Assembly (NCBI RefSeq): GCF_004570385.1
Contig: NZ_SPQL01000004.1
Location: 287,240 to 351,239 of the forward strand
DNA: 64,000 nucleotides
Reading direction: 5' to 3'
Origin: Blastococcus sp. CT_GayMR19
GTDB taxonomy: Bacteria; Actinomycetota; Actinomycetes; Mycobacteriales; Geodermatophilaceae
The notes under the pieces were generated by a model. The model did no database searches. It was not told the origin of the DNA and saw only the letters and a list, made by a program, of their open reading frames with translations. A program made the translations under genes and the position numbers. Of this stretch, positions 7,395-16,475 are shown one piece after another. Numbering within the stretch: the stretch's first letter is position 1; the number at the start of each line of letters is the position of its first letter.

Positions 7395-8924
7395 GTGTTC
7401 CGGGGTTGGGGTGTCGGTCTGACGGTCGCCGAGATGGGCGGTCGGTCGTGGTCGGAGGACCCGGTTCCCGAGGGCGTGGTGGCCCGGCCGTCCCGGTTGA
7501 GCGAGGTGCTGCCGGTGGCGGACCGCTCCGATGCGGAGATCGCGCTGGAGCTGGGTCGCATCGTGGCGGTCGAGGCGGCGCTGGTGGCCTACAAGAGCGA
7601 GCTGGTGATGGGTCTGGCCGGCCATCGGCCGGACGCGCTGGATCCGGCCCCGGGGCAGCCGGGAGCCGGGGGCAATGCCGATGGGCCGATCCCGGGGACG
7701 AGTGAGTTCTTCGTCGACGAGCTGGCCCTGGTGCTCAACGGCACGGCGCGGGCGGCGGGCACGCTGGCCCGGGACGCCTACGTGCTGACCGAGCGGCTGC
7801 CGGTGGTGTGGGCGGCGTTGGCCGACGGGCAGCTGGACTGGCCGCGGGCGCGAGTGTTCATCGACGTGCTGTCGACGACGGCGGAGGGTGTGGCCGAGGC
7901 GGTGTCTCCCACGGTGCTGCCGGACGCGGTCGGGCTGTCACTGGGCAAGCTGCGAGCGCGGCTGACCAGGGAGGTGCTGGCCGTCGATGCGGACGCGGCC
8001 GACAAGCGCCGGCGGGACGCCGAGCGGGCAGCGGATGTGCGGGTGTACCCGACGTACGACGGCATGAGCGAGCTGCTGTCCGAGATGCCGTCGCCGGTCG
8101 CGGCGGCGTGTTGGTCGACGATCGACGAGCTGGCGTGGATGCGGAAGCACGACGGGGATCCCCGGCCGATCGGGCAGCTGCGGGCGCTCACCCACGCGGA
8201 GCTGATCCTGCGCCCGTGGGACACGTCCCGGCTGGCGGTGACCGCGGTGCTCGACGTGTCGGTGCCTCTGCCGTCGCTCACCGCGGCGGGGTCCGGGGTC
8301 GGCGCGGAACCGGGGGAGGTGAACGGGCAGCCGGTCACCGCCGCACACGTCCGGGAGCTGCTCGAGCAGCTGGACTCCGTGTGCACCGGCGGGCTGCAGG
8401 CGCCGACCGGTGGGTCACTGCAGATCTCTGTCACCGATGCCGACGGCGTCCTGCTGGCGACCACCAGCCGCGCGGAGCTGGCGCGCATCGCCCGCGGCGG
8501 CTGCGACGAGCACCCGGGGAACGGCTCGATCGCCGACTGCGGCTGTGCGGTGCTGGAGCGTCCGCCGCCGGTCGACCGGTACACGCCGACCCCTGCGCAG
8601 CGCCGTTTCGCCAAGACCCGGGACAGGACCTGCCGTCATCCAGGATGCGGGCAGCCGGTCGCCCGGGTCGACCTCGACCACGTGGTCCCGTATCCCGAGG
8701 GAGCGACCGACTGCGACAACCTCTGCTGTCTGTGCCGCCGGCACCACCGGCTCAAGACGTTCGCGCCCGGGTGGCGGTTCTCCCTCACTCCCGACGGGCG
8801 ACTGCAGGTGACCACCCCGAGCGGGGTCACCCGCACCACCCGGCCCCCAGGCCTGCGGAACCGCATCGAGCAACGCGCCCTGCCGGCAGCACCCCCACCT
8901 CCCGAAGAGCCGCCGCCGTTCTGA
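7395..8924 (+). CDS. DUF222 / 13E12-repeat family HNH endonuclease
   Basis: 509 aa. Residues about 40-330 are the helical DUF222 region (ELGRIVAVEAALVAYKSELV, later LARDAYVLTERLPVVWAALA and RARVFIDVL). Near the C-terminus is an HNH zinc-finger nuclease: CRHPGC, D428-H429 (VDLDHVVPYPEGATDCDN), then CCLCRRHHRLK. All catalytic and zinc residues look intact. Such proteins are multicopy in actinobacteria and their biological role is unsettled; DNA damage links are known for the mycobacterial 13E12 family. GTG 7395 is chosen because the -10 TAGGTT is 6 nt upstream (leaderless). The C-terminal tail is Pro-rich. Confidence 0.85.
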   Translation: MFRGWGVGLTVAEMGGRSWSEDPVPEGVVARPSRLSEVLPVADRSDAEIALELGRIVAVEAALVAYKSELVMGLAGHRPDALDPAPGQPGAGGNADGPIPGTSEFFVDELALVLNGTARAAGTLARDAYVLTERLPVVWAALADGQLDWPRARVFIDVLSTTAEGVAEAVSPTVLPDAVGLSLGKLRARLTREVLAVDADAADKRRRDAERAADVRVYPTYDGMSELLSEMPSPVAAACWSTIDELAWMRKHDGDPRPIGQLRALTHAELILRPWDTSRLAVTAVLDVSVPLPSLTAAGSGVGAEPGEVNGQPVTAAHVRELLEQLDSVCTGGLQAPTGGSLQISVTDADGVLLATTSRAELARIARGGCDEHPGNGSIADCGCAVLERPPPVDRYTPTPAQRRFAKTRDRTCRHPGCGQPVARVDLDHVVPYPEGATDCDNLCCLCRRHHRLKTFAPGWRFSLTPDGRLQVTTPSGVTRTTRPPGLRNRIEQRALPAAPPPPEEPPPF

Positions 8925-8972
8925 GGCGGGCCCGTTCGGGATCGACGGCGAGGACTTCGGAAGGATGCCGGC

Positions 8973-9611
8973 ATGGCGACCAGGCTGCCGACCGGCGAAG
9001 CGCTCGTCGGGCGTTTCGTCCGCCTCGACCTGCTGACCCAGGCGGACCTGCCCGAGCTCTTCCCACTCCTCGCGGACCCCGAGATCTATGCGAGCGGCTA
9101 CGTCATGCACCGGCGGCCGACGTCCGCTGCCGACGGCGTCGACCTCGCCGGGGAACGGTTCATGACCGGACAGGAAGAGGCCGACGGCGCCGGTCGCGGA
9201 CGCACCGCATACGCGATCCGGCTGGTGAGAGACAGCCCCCTCGGCGCGGCCGGGACCCTGGTCGGGACGTCGTCGCTGCTCGAGGCCACCGTCGTCCACG
9301 AGCACATCCACCTCGGCTCGACCCTGTACGGCCGGCGCTGGTGGGGCACCCAGGTCAACCCCGAGGCCAAGCTGCTGCTCCTGACGCATGCCTTCGAGGA
9401 CTGCGGGTTCGGCCGCGTGAAGATCCAGACCGACGCGCTCAACACCCGGTCCCAGGCAGCGATCGCCCGACTCGGCGCGACCCGGGAGGGCGTGCTCCGC
9501 CGGGACATGAAGCGGGAGGACGGGACCTTCCGCGACACGGTGGTGTTCAGCGTCCTCGGCGACGAATGGGCCGTGGTGAAGGCAGGTCTCCTGGCGCGCC
9601 TGCGGGTCTAG
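8973..9611 (+). CDS. GNAT-family N-acetyltransferase (RimJ/RimL type)
   Basis: 212 aa. It starts with the RimJ/RimL-type strand VGRFVRLDLLTQADLPELFP and shows the family's typical end: GRRWWGTQVNPEAKLLLLTHAFE, then GRVKIQTDALNTRSQAAIARLGATREGVLRRD, with the acetyl-CoA loop in the first of these. These enzymes acetylate protein N-termini or small molecules; the substrate cannot be read from sequence. The RBS GGAAGG lies upstream of ATG 8973. It stands alone and is co-directional with its neighbours. Confidence 0.85.
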   Translation: MATRLPTGEALVGRFVRLDLLTQADLPELFPLLADPEIYASGYVMHRRPTSAADGVDLAGERFMTGQEEADGAGRGRTAYAIRLVRDSPLGAAGTLVGTSSLLEATVVHEHIHLGSTLYGRRWWGTQVNPEAKLLLLTHAFEDCGFGRVKIQTDALNTRSQAAIARLGATREGVLRRDMKREDGTFRDTVVFSVLGDEWAVVKAGLLARLRV

Positions 9612-9620
9612 CGTCGGTGC

Positions 9621-9770
9621 ATGACCACCCCGCCGCCTCCGCCGCAGCCGCCGGGCCCCTCACCCTCGCCCACCGACCCGATCCCGCCGCCCATGCCCGC
9701 GCCGTATCCGGTGCCGGACCCCTCGGACCCGACGGCGCCACCGCCCGCCCCGGCTCCCGAGCCGCTCTGA
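9621..9770 (+). CDS. Proline-rich micro-ORF, 49 aa
   Basis: An ATG 6 nt after TAGCGT (9609-9614) opens a 49-codon frame that is more than half Pro, with PPPPPQPPGPSPSPTDP and PAPYPVPDPSDP. There is no signal peptide or domain. The leaderless promoter pattern matches several real genes in the window, which is the main reason to list it; low complexity means coding status is uncertain. Confidence 0.4.
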   Translation: MTTPPPPPQPPGPSPSPTDPIPPPMPAPYPVPDPSDPTAPPPAPAPEPL

Positions 9771-9798
9771 CCGGCCGGCTGCCTCCCGGAGCCCCGTC

Positions 9799-10467
9799 AT
9801 GGCCGCGACGCGATTCGCCGACCGCCGTGCGGCCGGTCAGGCACTGGGCGAGCGGCTGAGCACCACCGACGCCCGGCGGGGCGACACGGTCGTGCTCGGC
9901 CTCCCGCGGGGCGGGGTGCTCGTCGCCGCAGGGGTGGCAGCCGCACTGGGTGCGCCCATGGACGTCCTCGTCGTCCGCAAGCTCGGCCTCCCCTGGCAGC
10001 CGGAGCTGGCCATGGGGGCCATCGCGGCGGTCGGCGACACCGTCGAGACGGTGCGTGTCGAGACCGTCCTCGCCGCGGCCCGGGTCGACCCGGAGACCTT
10101 CGAGACGGTCTGGCAGCAGGAGCTCGGAGAACTCCGTCGCAGGGAGGCCGCCTACCGCGACGGCCGGCCGCCGATGGCGGTCGCGGGACGGACCGTGATC
10201 GTCGTGGACGACGGGCTCGCCACCGGCGCCACCATGCAGGCCGCGGTCGTCGCCGTCCGGCGCCAGTCCCCGCGAGGCATCACCGCCGCGGTTCCCGTCG
10301 GGTCACCGACCGCCTGTGCCGCGCTGGCGCACGTCGTCGACGAACTGGTCTGCCTCTCCGCCCCGCGCGGTTTCCGGGCGGTCGGCCAGGCCTATGCCGA
10401 CTTCACGGCGACCTCCGACGCCGAGGTCCGTGCCGCCCTCGCCCACGCGGCGGGCACGTCGTCCTGA
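9799..10467 (+). CDS. Phosphoribosyltransferase-domain protein
   Basis: 222 aa, type I PRTase fold. The PRPP-binding loop [14 protein letters not shown] is at 133-146 and the N-terminal [20 protein letters not shown] at 33-52, followed by [20 protein letters not shown]. This is the uncharacterised family that often accompanies dienelactone hydrolase-type proteins in actinobacteria; no substrate is known. There is no clear operon partner; the downstream 293 bp hold the nuo control region. Confidence 0.85.
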   Translation: MAATRFADRRAAGQALGERLSTTDARRGDTVVLGLPRGGVLVAAGVAAALGAPMDVLVVRKLGLPWQPELAMGAIAAVGDTVETVRVETVLAAARVDPETFETVWQQELGELRRREAAYRDGRPPMAVAGRTVIVVDDGLATGATMQAAVVAVRRQSPRGITAAVPVGSPTACAALAHVVDELVCLSAPRGFRAVGQAYADFTATSDAEVRAALAHAAGTSS

Positions 10468-10532
10468 CGCTGGTCGGCCGGTTCCGGCCGAGGCCTCGGA
10501 GGGCCTGCTGTTCCCTGCCTCACAGGCGGGCC

Positions 10533-10575
10533 TAGACTCGTGAACCGCAGGCTTGTGAACCAGTTCACAAGCCTG
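10533..10575 (+). promoter_or_regulatory. Promoter with Rex operator upstream of the nuo operon
   Basis: TAGACT (10533-10538) is a -10 candidate. Just downstream, TGTGAACCAGTTCACA (10554-10569) matches the Streptomyces Rex operator TGTGAACNNNTTCACA at every fixed position. It is the centre of a perfect 13-bp inverted repeat (10548-10560 with 10563-10575). Rex is the NADH/NAD+-sensing repressor that controls nuo and cyd genes in streptomycetes, and this placement after the transcription start suits repression. Confidence 0.8.
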
Positions 10576-10613
10576 GATCCGGGGTTCGTGGAGGGCTGGG
10601 AGGAGGCGCCGAC

Positions 10614-10694
10614 GTGAGGGGGGCGACCACCGGGATGCCGCGGACCGCCGAACGGGCCGTCGACGTCCAGCTGCGCCTGGTGCGGGTGATCTGA
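10614..10694 (+). CDS. Possible 26-aa leader ORF upstream of nuoA
   Basis: GTG 10614 follows GGGAGGAGG (RBS, 7-nt spacing) and opens 26 codons ending VDVQLRLVRVI before TGA. It lies on the Rex-controlled transcript and ends 75 nt before nuoA. The good RBS is the only support; it resembles nothing I know and could be a chance frame. Confidence 0.25.
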   Translation: MRGATTGMPRTAERAVDVQLRLVRVI

Positions 10695-10756
10695 CGTGCC
10701 CCACATCACAGCCCGGGTCCACTCGGTGTCTGCACGGAACGTGATCGTCCTCACCG

Positions 10757-10769
10757 TAGGGTGCCGCTG
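10757..10769 (+). promoter_or_regulatory. Leaderless promoter directly before nuoA
   Basis: TAGGGT (10757-10762) is followed by 7 nt and ATG 10770. This would be a second nuo promoter, independent of the Rex-linked one 220 bp upstream. It also argues that ATG 10770 rather than GTG 10761 is the nuoA start. Confidence 0.45.
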
Positions 10770-11132
10770 ATGCTCTCGAACTACGTCCCGATCGTCGGGC
10801 TCTTCGCGCTGGCCGCGGGGTTCGCCCTGTTCTCGGTCGCCGCGGCGCCCCTCATCGGCCCGCGGCGGCACAACCGGGCGAAGCTCGACGCCTACGAGTG
10901 CGGGATCGAGCCGGTTCACCAGCCGCTGACCGGAGGACGGTTCCCGGTCAAGTACTACCTGACGGCGATGCTCTTCATCGTCTTCGACATCGAGATCGTC
11001 TTCCTCTACCCGTGGGCGGTCGACAACGACCGGCTCGGCGTCTTCGGGCTGGTCGAGATGGTCGTCTTCATCGGCACGGTGTTCATCGCGTACGCCTACG
11101 TGTGGCGTCGCGGCGGGCTCGAGTGGGACTAG
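10770..11132 (+). CDS. nuoA: NADH-quinone oxidoreductase subunit A
   Basis: 120 aa (123 if GTG 10761 is used), a small membrane subunit of NDH-1 with three transmembrane segments. The conserved loop [11 protein letters not shown] followed by [26 protein letters not shown] is diagnostic. ATG 10770 is favoured by the TAGGGT box 7 nt upstream. It is the first gene of nuoABCDEFGHIJKLMN, with 10 bp to nuoB. Confidence 0.93.
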   Translation: MLSNYVPIVGLFALAAGFALFSVAAAPLIGPRRHNRAKLDAYECGIEPVHQPLTGGRFPVKYYLTAMLFIVFDIEIVFLYPWAVDNDRLGVFGLVEMVVFIGTVFIAYAYVWRRGGLEWD

Positions 11133-11142
11133 GGGTGCTCTG

Positions 11143-11835
11143 ATGGGTCTCGAGGAGAAACTGCCCAGCGGGGTCCTGCTGACCACCGTGGAGAAGCTGG
11201 TCAACTGGACGCGCAAGTCCTCGCTCTGGCCGGCGACGTTCGGCCTGGCCTGCTGCGCCATCGAGATGATGGCCTCGGGCGCGGGCCGCTACGACATGGC
11301 CCGCTTCGGCATGGAGGTCTTCCGCGCCTCCCCGCGCCAGGCCGACCTGATGATCGTGGCCGGCCGGGTGAGCCAGAAGATGGCACCGGTCCTGCGCCAG
11401 ATCTACGACCAGATGCCCGAGCCGCGCTGGGTCCTCGCGATGGGCGTCTGCGCGAGCTCCGGCGGCATGTTCAACAACTACGCGATCGTCCAGGGCGTCG
11501 ACCACATCGTGCCGGTGGACATGTACCTGCCCGGCTGCCCGCCGCGGCCGGAGATGCTGATGGACGCGATCCTCAAGCTGCACCACAAGATCCAGCACGA
11601 GCCGCTGGGCGCCAAGCGGGCCCGCCAGCTGGCCCGGGCCGAGGCCGACGGGACGGCGAAGGACCTGCACATCGAGATGCCCTCGACCGTTCGCGTCGAC
11701 AAGGACGCCCGCCGCGCCTACGAGCAGGCCGCGGCCGAGGGTCGCACCGGCCAGTTCCTGATCGAGCGGCGCGACGGCAACGCGGTGCTGCTCCCCGAGG
11801 AGCGGCCGGCGGGTCTCGGGAAGGCGTGGCGATGA
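11143..11835 (+). CDS. nuoB: NADH-quinone oxidoreductase subunit B
   Basis: 230 aa, peripheral subunit that holds the N2 [4Fe-4S] cluster next to the quinone site. Ligands are visible as C37-C38 (GLACCAIE), C103 (MGVCASSGG) and C132 (PGCPPRPE). The C-terminus is about 60 residues longer than minimal NuoB. It is separated from nuoC by 157 bp carrying repeat sequence, unlike the otherwise overlapping genes of this operon. Confidence 0.95.
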   Translation: MGLEEKLPSGVLLTTVEKLVNWTRKSSLWPATFGLACCAIEMMASGAGRYDMARFGMEVFRASPRQADLMIVAGRVSQKMAPVLRQIYDQMPEPRWVLAMGVCASSGGMFNNYAIVQGVDHIVPVDMYLPGCPPRPEMLMDAILKLHHKIQHEPLGAKRARQLARAEADGTAKDLHIEMPSTVRVDKDARRAYEQAAAEGRTGQFLIERRDGNAVLLPEERPAGLGKAWR

Positions 11836-11992
11836 GCGCCGCGAACACGACGGGCGAGCGAGCATCGCAGGGAGATGCCCGGAGCCGACAGGGAGTGAGC
11901 ATCGCAGCGAGCGCCAGCGAGCGAGGAGCGGAGCGACCGCGGAGGCGACCGATGTCCTCGACCGAGGAGCGGAACGAGTCCGGAGTGGAGCA
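11836..11992 (+). repeat. Intra-operon repeat element between nuoB and nuoC
   Basis: The spacer is dominated by GAGC/GCGAG-type repeat sequence. A 42-bp block (11894-11935, beginning AGTGAGCATCGCAGCGAGCG) is identical to 57217-57258 in the mce operon. A degraded copy (GAGCATCGCAG, near 11860-11870) precedes it, and related GAGGAGCGGA pieces follow up to the nuoC RBS. Related but diverged copies are at 51064-51223. Confidence 0.8.
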
Positions 11993-12742
11993 ATGAGCAA
12001 CGACGGGGGAGAGGTCGTACCGGGCCGCGAGGAGGCCGGGTACGACGCGGCGACCGCGCCGAGCGGGGGGTTCCGCAAGGGCTCCTTCGGCGTCAGCGGC
12101 AGCGGCGACACCTCCGGCTTCGGCGGCCTGGTCCGCGTCGAGCCCGGTGGCGCGGTGGCCCTGCACACCACCGACCGGCCCTACGGCGGCTACTTCGACG
12201 AGGTGACCGACGCCCTGATCGAGGCCGTCGGCGAGGCGACGTACGCGGCCGCGGTGCAGCGGGTGCTGGTCGACCGCGGCGAGATCACCTACTTCGTCGC
12301 GCGCGAGCACCTGCTCACGCTGGTGCAGGCACTCCGGGACGACGAGGCGCTGCGCTTCGAGCTGTGCAGCAGCGTCTCCGGTGTCGACTACCTCGACAGC
12401 GGTGGCCCGGCCGCCACCCCGGAGCGGCCGCGGCTGCACGTCGTCTACCACCTGACGTCGATGACCTACCGCCGCCGGATCCGGCTGGAGGTGGCCGTGA
12501 CCGCCGAGGACCCGCACGTCCCGTCGGTGACCCGCACCTACCCGACCGCGGACTGGCACGAGCGCGAGGCGTTCGACATGTTCGGGATCGTCTTCGACGG
12601 CCACCCGGACCTGACGCGCATCCTCATGCCCGACGACTGGGACGGGCACCCGCAGCGCAAGGACTACCCGCTCGGCGGCGTCCCGGTGGAGTACCACGAC
12701 GCGACGATCCCGCCGCCGGACACGCGGAGGGCGTACCGATGA
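11993..12742 (+). CDS. nuoC: NADH-quinone oxidoreductase subunit C
   Basis: 249 aa, 30-kDa subunit of the NDH-1 connecting module, as a separate protein and not fused to NuoD. The signature [22 protein letters not shown] followed by [21 protein letters not shown] is intact. The N-terminal ~60 residues are a Gly-rich extension. GGAG stands just before ATG 11993; the 3' end overlaps nuoD by ATGA. Confidence 0.95.
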   Translation: MSNDGGEVVPGREEAGYDAATAPSGGFRKGSFGVSGSGDTSGFGGLVRVEPGGAVALHTTDRPYGGYFDEVTDALIEAVGEATYAAAVQRVLVDRGEITYFVAREHLLTLVQALRDDEALRFELCSSVSGVDYLDSGGPAATPERPRLHVVYHLTSMTYRRRIRLEVAVTAEDPHVPSVTRTYPTADWHEREAFDMFGIVFDGHPDLTRILMPDDWDGHPQRKDYPLGGVPVEYHDATIPPPDTRRAYR

Positions 12743-14067
12743 GCACCACCTACAACGAGGCCGACCCGTACGCCGGCTCGCGCGAGACCACCGAGGGCCG
12801 CGTCTACACCGTCACCGGTGGCGACTGGGACCTGACCTTCGCCGACCCGCACGGCGAGGAGCGCCTCGTCGTCAACATGGGGCCGCAGCACCCGTCGACG
12901 CACGGCGTCCTCCGGCTCGTCCTGGACCTCGAGGGCGAGACGGTCACGAAGGCGCGCGTGGTCATCGGCTACCTGCACACCGGCATCGAGAAGAACCTCG
13001 AGTACCGCAACTGGACGCAGGGCACGACCTTCGTGACCCGCATGGACTACCTGGCCCCGCTCTACAACGAGGCCGCGTACTGCATGGCGGTCGAGAAGCT
13101 GCTCGGGGTCGAGGTGCCGCAGCGGGCGCAGACCATCCGGCTGCTGGTCATGGAGCTCAACCGGATCTCCTCGCACCTGGTCGCCCTGGCCACCTTCGGC
13201 ATGGAGATGGGCGCCCTCACCGGCATGACCAACGGCTTCCGCGAGCGGGAGATGATCCTCGACCTGCTCGAGGAGATCACCGGCCTGCGGATGAACCACG
13301 CCTACATCCGCCCCGGCGGGCTCGCGCAGGACCTGCCCGAGGGGGCGGTCGAGAACATCCGCGAGTTCCTCAAGATCATGCCCAAGCGGGTCGCCGACTT
13401 CCACCGGCTGCTCACCGGCCAGCCGATCTGGCAGGCCCGGCTCAAGGACGTCGGCTACCTCGACGTCACCGGGTGCATCGCGCTCGGCGTCACCGGCCCG
13501 ATCCTGCGGGCCGCCGGCCTGCCCTGGGACCTGCGCAAGGTCGAGCCGTACCTGGGCTACGAGACCTACGACTTCGAGGTGCCGACCGCCGACACCGCCG
13601 ACGCCTGGGGCCGCTACCTGGTGCGGATGGCGGAGGTGAACGAGTCGCTCAAGCTGATCGAGCAGGCACTGGCTCGCCTGGAGCCCGGCCCGGTCATGGT
13701 CGAGGACCGCAAGATCGCCTGGCCGGCGCAGCTGTCCCTCGGCGCCGACGGAATGGGCAACTCCCTCGAGCACGTCCGGCACATCATGGGCCAGTCGATG
13801 GAGGCCCTGATCCACCACTTCAAGCTGGTCACCGAGGGCTTCCGCGTCCCGGCCGGGCAGGTGTACATGCCCATCGAGTCGCCCCGCGGAGAGCTCGGCT
13901 ACCACGTGGTCAGCGACGGCAGCACCCGCCCGTGGCGCGTCCACGTGCGCGACCCAGGATTCGTGAACCTGCAGGCCACGGCGGCGATGAGCGAGGGCGG
14001 CATGATCGCCGACGTCATCGCCGCGATCGCTTCGATCGACCCCGTCATGGGGGGAGTGGACCGCTGA
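12739..14067 (+). CDS. nuoD: NADH-quinone oxidoreductase subunit D
   Basis: 442 aa, 49-kDa subunit forming the quinone-binding cavity with NuoB. Motifs: [22 protein letters not shown] near the N-terminus, [14 protein letters not shown], and the C-terminal [20 protein letters not shown]. The start is the ATG overlapping the nuoC stop; an in-frame upstream extension is only nuoC read in another frame. The stop overlaps nuoE as TGATG. Confidence 0.95.
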   Translation: MSTTYNEADPYAGSRETTEGRVYTVTGGDWDLTFADPHGEERLVVNMGPQHPSTHGVLRLVLDLEGETVTKARVVIGYLHTGIEKNLEYRNWTQGTTFVTRMDYLAPLYNEAAYCMAVEKLLGVEVPQRAQTIRLLVMELNRISSHLVALATFGMEMGALTGMTNGFREREMILDLLEEITGLRMNHAYIRPGGLAQDLPEGAVENIREFLKIMPKRVADFHRLLTGQPIWQARLKDVGYLDVTGCIALGVTGPILRAAGLPWDLRKVEPYLGYETYDFEVPTADTADAWGRYLVRMAEVNESLKLIEQALARLEPGPVMVEDRKIAWPAQLSLGADGMGNSLEHVRHIMGQSMEALIHHFKLVTEGFRVPAGQVYMPIESPRGELGYHVVSDGSTRPWRVHVRDPGFVNLQATAAMSEGGMIADVIAAIASIDPVMGGVDR

Positions 14068-15143
14068 TGAGTGCTCTTCCTGGTTCGGCCGAGGGGACGG
14101 CGGTGACGGGGCTGGACTCCAGCCCCGTCGACGCGTCGCCGGAGACCCTGGCCGCCCTGCCGCCGCTGACCGAGCAGACCCGGCTCGAGGCGCGGGAGAT
14201 CATGGCCCGCTACCCCGTTCCGCGGTCGGCGCTCCTGCCGATGCTGCACCTCGTGCAGTCGGTGCAGGGCTACGTCTCGCCCGAGGGCGTGACCCTGTGC
14301 GCCGAGGAGCTGGGCCTGACCAAGGCCGAGGTCGGCGCGGTCGCGACCTTCTACACGATGTACAAGCGCCGTCCGACCGGCCGGCACATCGTCAGCGTCT
14401 GCACCAACACGCTGTGCAGCGTGCTCGGCGGCCAGCGGATCATGGACGCGCTCAGCGCCGACCTCGGCGTGCACCACGACGAGACCACGGCCGACGGCTC
14501 CATCACCCTCGAGCACGCCGAGTGCCTGGCGGCCTGCGACTACGCCCCGGTCGTCACCGTCGACTACGAGTTCTACGACCAGCAGGACGTCGACAGCGCC
14601 CGCGAGCTGGTCGCGGCCCTCCGCCGCGGCGAGAAGCCACTGCCCACGCGCGGCGCCCCGCTCACCGACTTCAAGGGCATCTCCCGGCAGCTGGCCGGCT
14701 TCTCCCAGCACGCCGATGCCGCCGCCGCGCGGGCCGCCGTGGACGCGCCGTCCGCCCTCGGCCCGACGCTCGTCGGCCTGAAGCTGGCCGAGGAGCGCGG
14801 GGAGTCGGCGCCGGCCATGCCGCGCCGGTCGGCTCCCGCGCCGGACACCCAGCAGCCTGCCGCCACCGTCGCGCCGTCCGGCCGGACCGGTGAGACGCCG
14901 GGCAAGGAAGCTGCCGACGCGCGCGTCGCCGCTGCCGACACCCCGGCCGAGCGCGCCGGTGCCGCGGCCTCGCACCCTGACGCGCCCGAGCCCGCCGGAC
15001 GCCGGCTGCCCGACGGCCGCGAGGGCACCGACACCCCCGCCGGTCAGGAGCCGGGCACGAGCGGACAGGGCCCCGCCGGCCCGCCCCCCGCCGACACCGG
15101 TCGCCGCATCGAGGGCCGTACCCCGCCGAGACGGAAGGGCTGA
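14067..15143 (+). CDS. nuoE: NADH-quinone oxidoreductase subunit E with a long disordered tail
   Basis: 358 aa. The N-terminal ~200 residues are the 24-kDa [2Fe-2S] N1a subunit of the NADH dehydrogenase module; ligands C112, C117 (CTNTLC), C153 and C157 (CLAAC) are present. Residues about 240-358 are a Pro/Ala/Gly/Thr-rich, probably disordered tail absent from minimal NuoE. It partners with NuoF, encoded 3 bp downstream. Confidence 0.95.
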   Translation: MSALPGSAEGTAVTGLDSSPVDASPETLAALPPLTEQTRLEAREIMARYPVPRSALLPMLHLVQSVQGYVSPEGVTLCAEELGLTKAEVGAVATFYTMYKRRPTGRHIVSVCTNTLCSVLGGQRIMDALSADLGVHHDETTADGSITLEHAECLAACDYAPVVTVDYEFYDQQDVDSARELVAALRRGEKPLPTRGAPLTDFKGISRQLAGFSQHADAAAARAAVDAPSALGPTLVGLKLAEERGESAPAMPRRSAPAPDTQQPAATVAPSGRTGETPGKEAADARVAAADTPAERAGAAASHPDAPEPAGRRLPDGREGTDTPAGQEPGTSGQGPAGPPPADTGRRIEGRTPPRRKG

Positions 15144-15146
15144 ACG

Positions 15147-16475
15147 ATGCCCCTCACTCCTGTGCTCACGTCCCGCTGGGGCGCCGACCAGTCCTGGCGG
15201 CTGTCCACGTACGAGCGGCTCGAGGGCTACACCGCCCTGAGGACGGCGCTGCGCATGCAGCCCGACGCGCTCGTGACGATGGTCAAGGACTCCGGTCTGC
15301 GCGGCCGCGGTGGTGCCGGCTTCCCCACCGGCATGAAGTGGAGCTTCATCCCGCAGCCGAAGCCGGGGGAGACCCCGACCGGTCCCGCGGCCCTGCCCAA
15401 GTACCTCGTGGTCAACGCCGACGAGGGCGAGCCGGGCACGTGCAAGGACCTCCCGCTGATGATGGTCGACCCGCACTCGCTCGTCGAAGGCGTGATCATC
15501 TCGGCGTACGCCATCCGCTCGCACTTCGCGGTCATCTACGTCCGCGGTGAGGCCGTGCACGCCCACCGCCGGCTGATGAGCGCCGTCGAGGAGGCCTACG
15601 CCGCCGGGTACCTCGGCACCGACATCCTGGGCTCCGGCTACGACCTGGAGCTGGTCGTGCACGCCGGCGCGGGCGCCTACATCTGCGGCGAGGAAACGGC
15701 GCTGCTCGACTCGCTCGAGGGCTACCGGGGCCAGCCCCGGCTCAAGCCGCCGTTCCCCGCGGTGGCCGGCCTCTACGGTGCGCCGACCGTCATCAACAAC
15801 GTCGAGACACTGGCCAGCGTGCCGTTCGTCGTCCGCGGCGGCGCCGACTGGTTCAAGGACTTCGGTCCGGAGAAGTCGCCCGGGCCCAAGATCTACTCGC
15901 TCTCGGGCCGCGTCGTTCGCCCCGGCCAGTACGAGGCCCCCATGGGGACGACGATGCGCGAGCTCCTGGAGATGGCCGGTGGCGTCCGCCCCGGGCACGA
16001 GCTGAAGTTCTGGACGCCGGGCGGCTCGTCGACGCCGTACTTCACCGCCGAGCACCTCGACGTCCCGCTGGACTTCGACTCGGTCGCGGCGGCGGGCTCG
16101 ATGCTCGGCACGACCGCGCTCATGGTGTTCGACGAGACCGACTCGATCGTCGAGGCCACCCTGCGGTTCACCGAGTTCTACGCCCACGAGAGCTGCGGCA
16201 AGTGCACCCCGTGCCGGGAGGGCACCTACTGGCTGGTCCAGATCCTGGAGCGGATCGCGCACGGCCGCGGCACCGCCCAGGACCTCGACGTCCTGGTCGA
16301 CACCTGCGACAACATCCTGGGCCGCTCGTTCTGCGCGCTCGGTGACGGTGCCACGAGCTGCATCACCAGCTCGCTGAAGTACTTCAAGGACGACTACGTC
16401 GCCCTGCTGCCCCCGGAGGAGCAGGCCCGGCTCGGCCGCACCCTCCGCATCGAGCCCGTGAAGGTTGCCTCGTGA
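15147..16475 (+). CDS. nuoF: NADH-quinone oxidoreductase subunit F
   Basis: 442 aa, 51-kDa subunit that binds NADH, FMN and the N3 cluster. Visible: [16 protein letters not shown] (FMN/NADH), [33 protein letters not shown], and N3 ligands C350, C353, C356 (SCGKCTPC) with C396 (RSFCALGDG). Full length. The stop overlaps the nuoG GTG. Confidence 0.96.
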   Translation: MPLTPVLTSRWGADQSWRLSTYERLEGYTALRTALRMQPDALVTMVKDSGLRGRGGAGFPTGMKWSFIPQPKPGETPTGPAALPKYLVVNADEGEPGTCKDLPLMMVDPHSLVEGVIISAYAIRSHFAVIYVRGEAVHAHRRLMSAVEEAYAAGYLGTDILGSGYDLELVVHAGAGAYICGEETALLDSLEGYRGQPRLKPPFPAVAGLYGAPTVINNVETLASVPFVVRGGADWFKDFGPEKSPGPKIYSLSGRVVRPGQYEAPMGTTMRELLEMAGGVRPGHELKFWTPGGSSTPYFTAEHLDVPLDFDSVAAAGSMLGTTALMVFDETDSIVEATLRFTEFYAHESCGKCTPCREGTYWLVQILERIAHGRGTAQDLDVLVDTCDNILGRSFCALGDGATSCITSSLKYFKDDYVALLPPEEQARLGRTLRIEPVKVAS

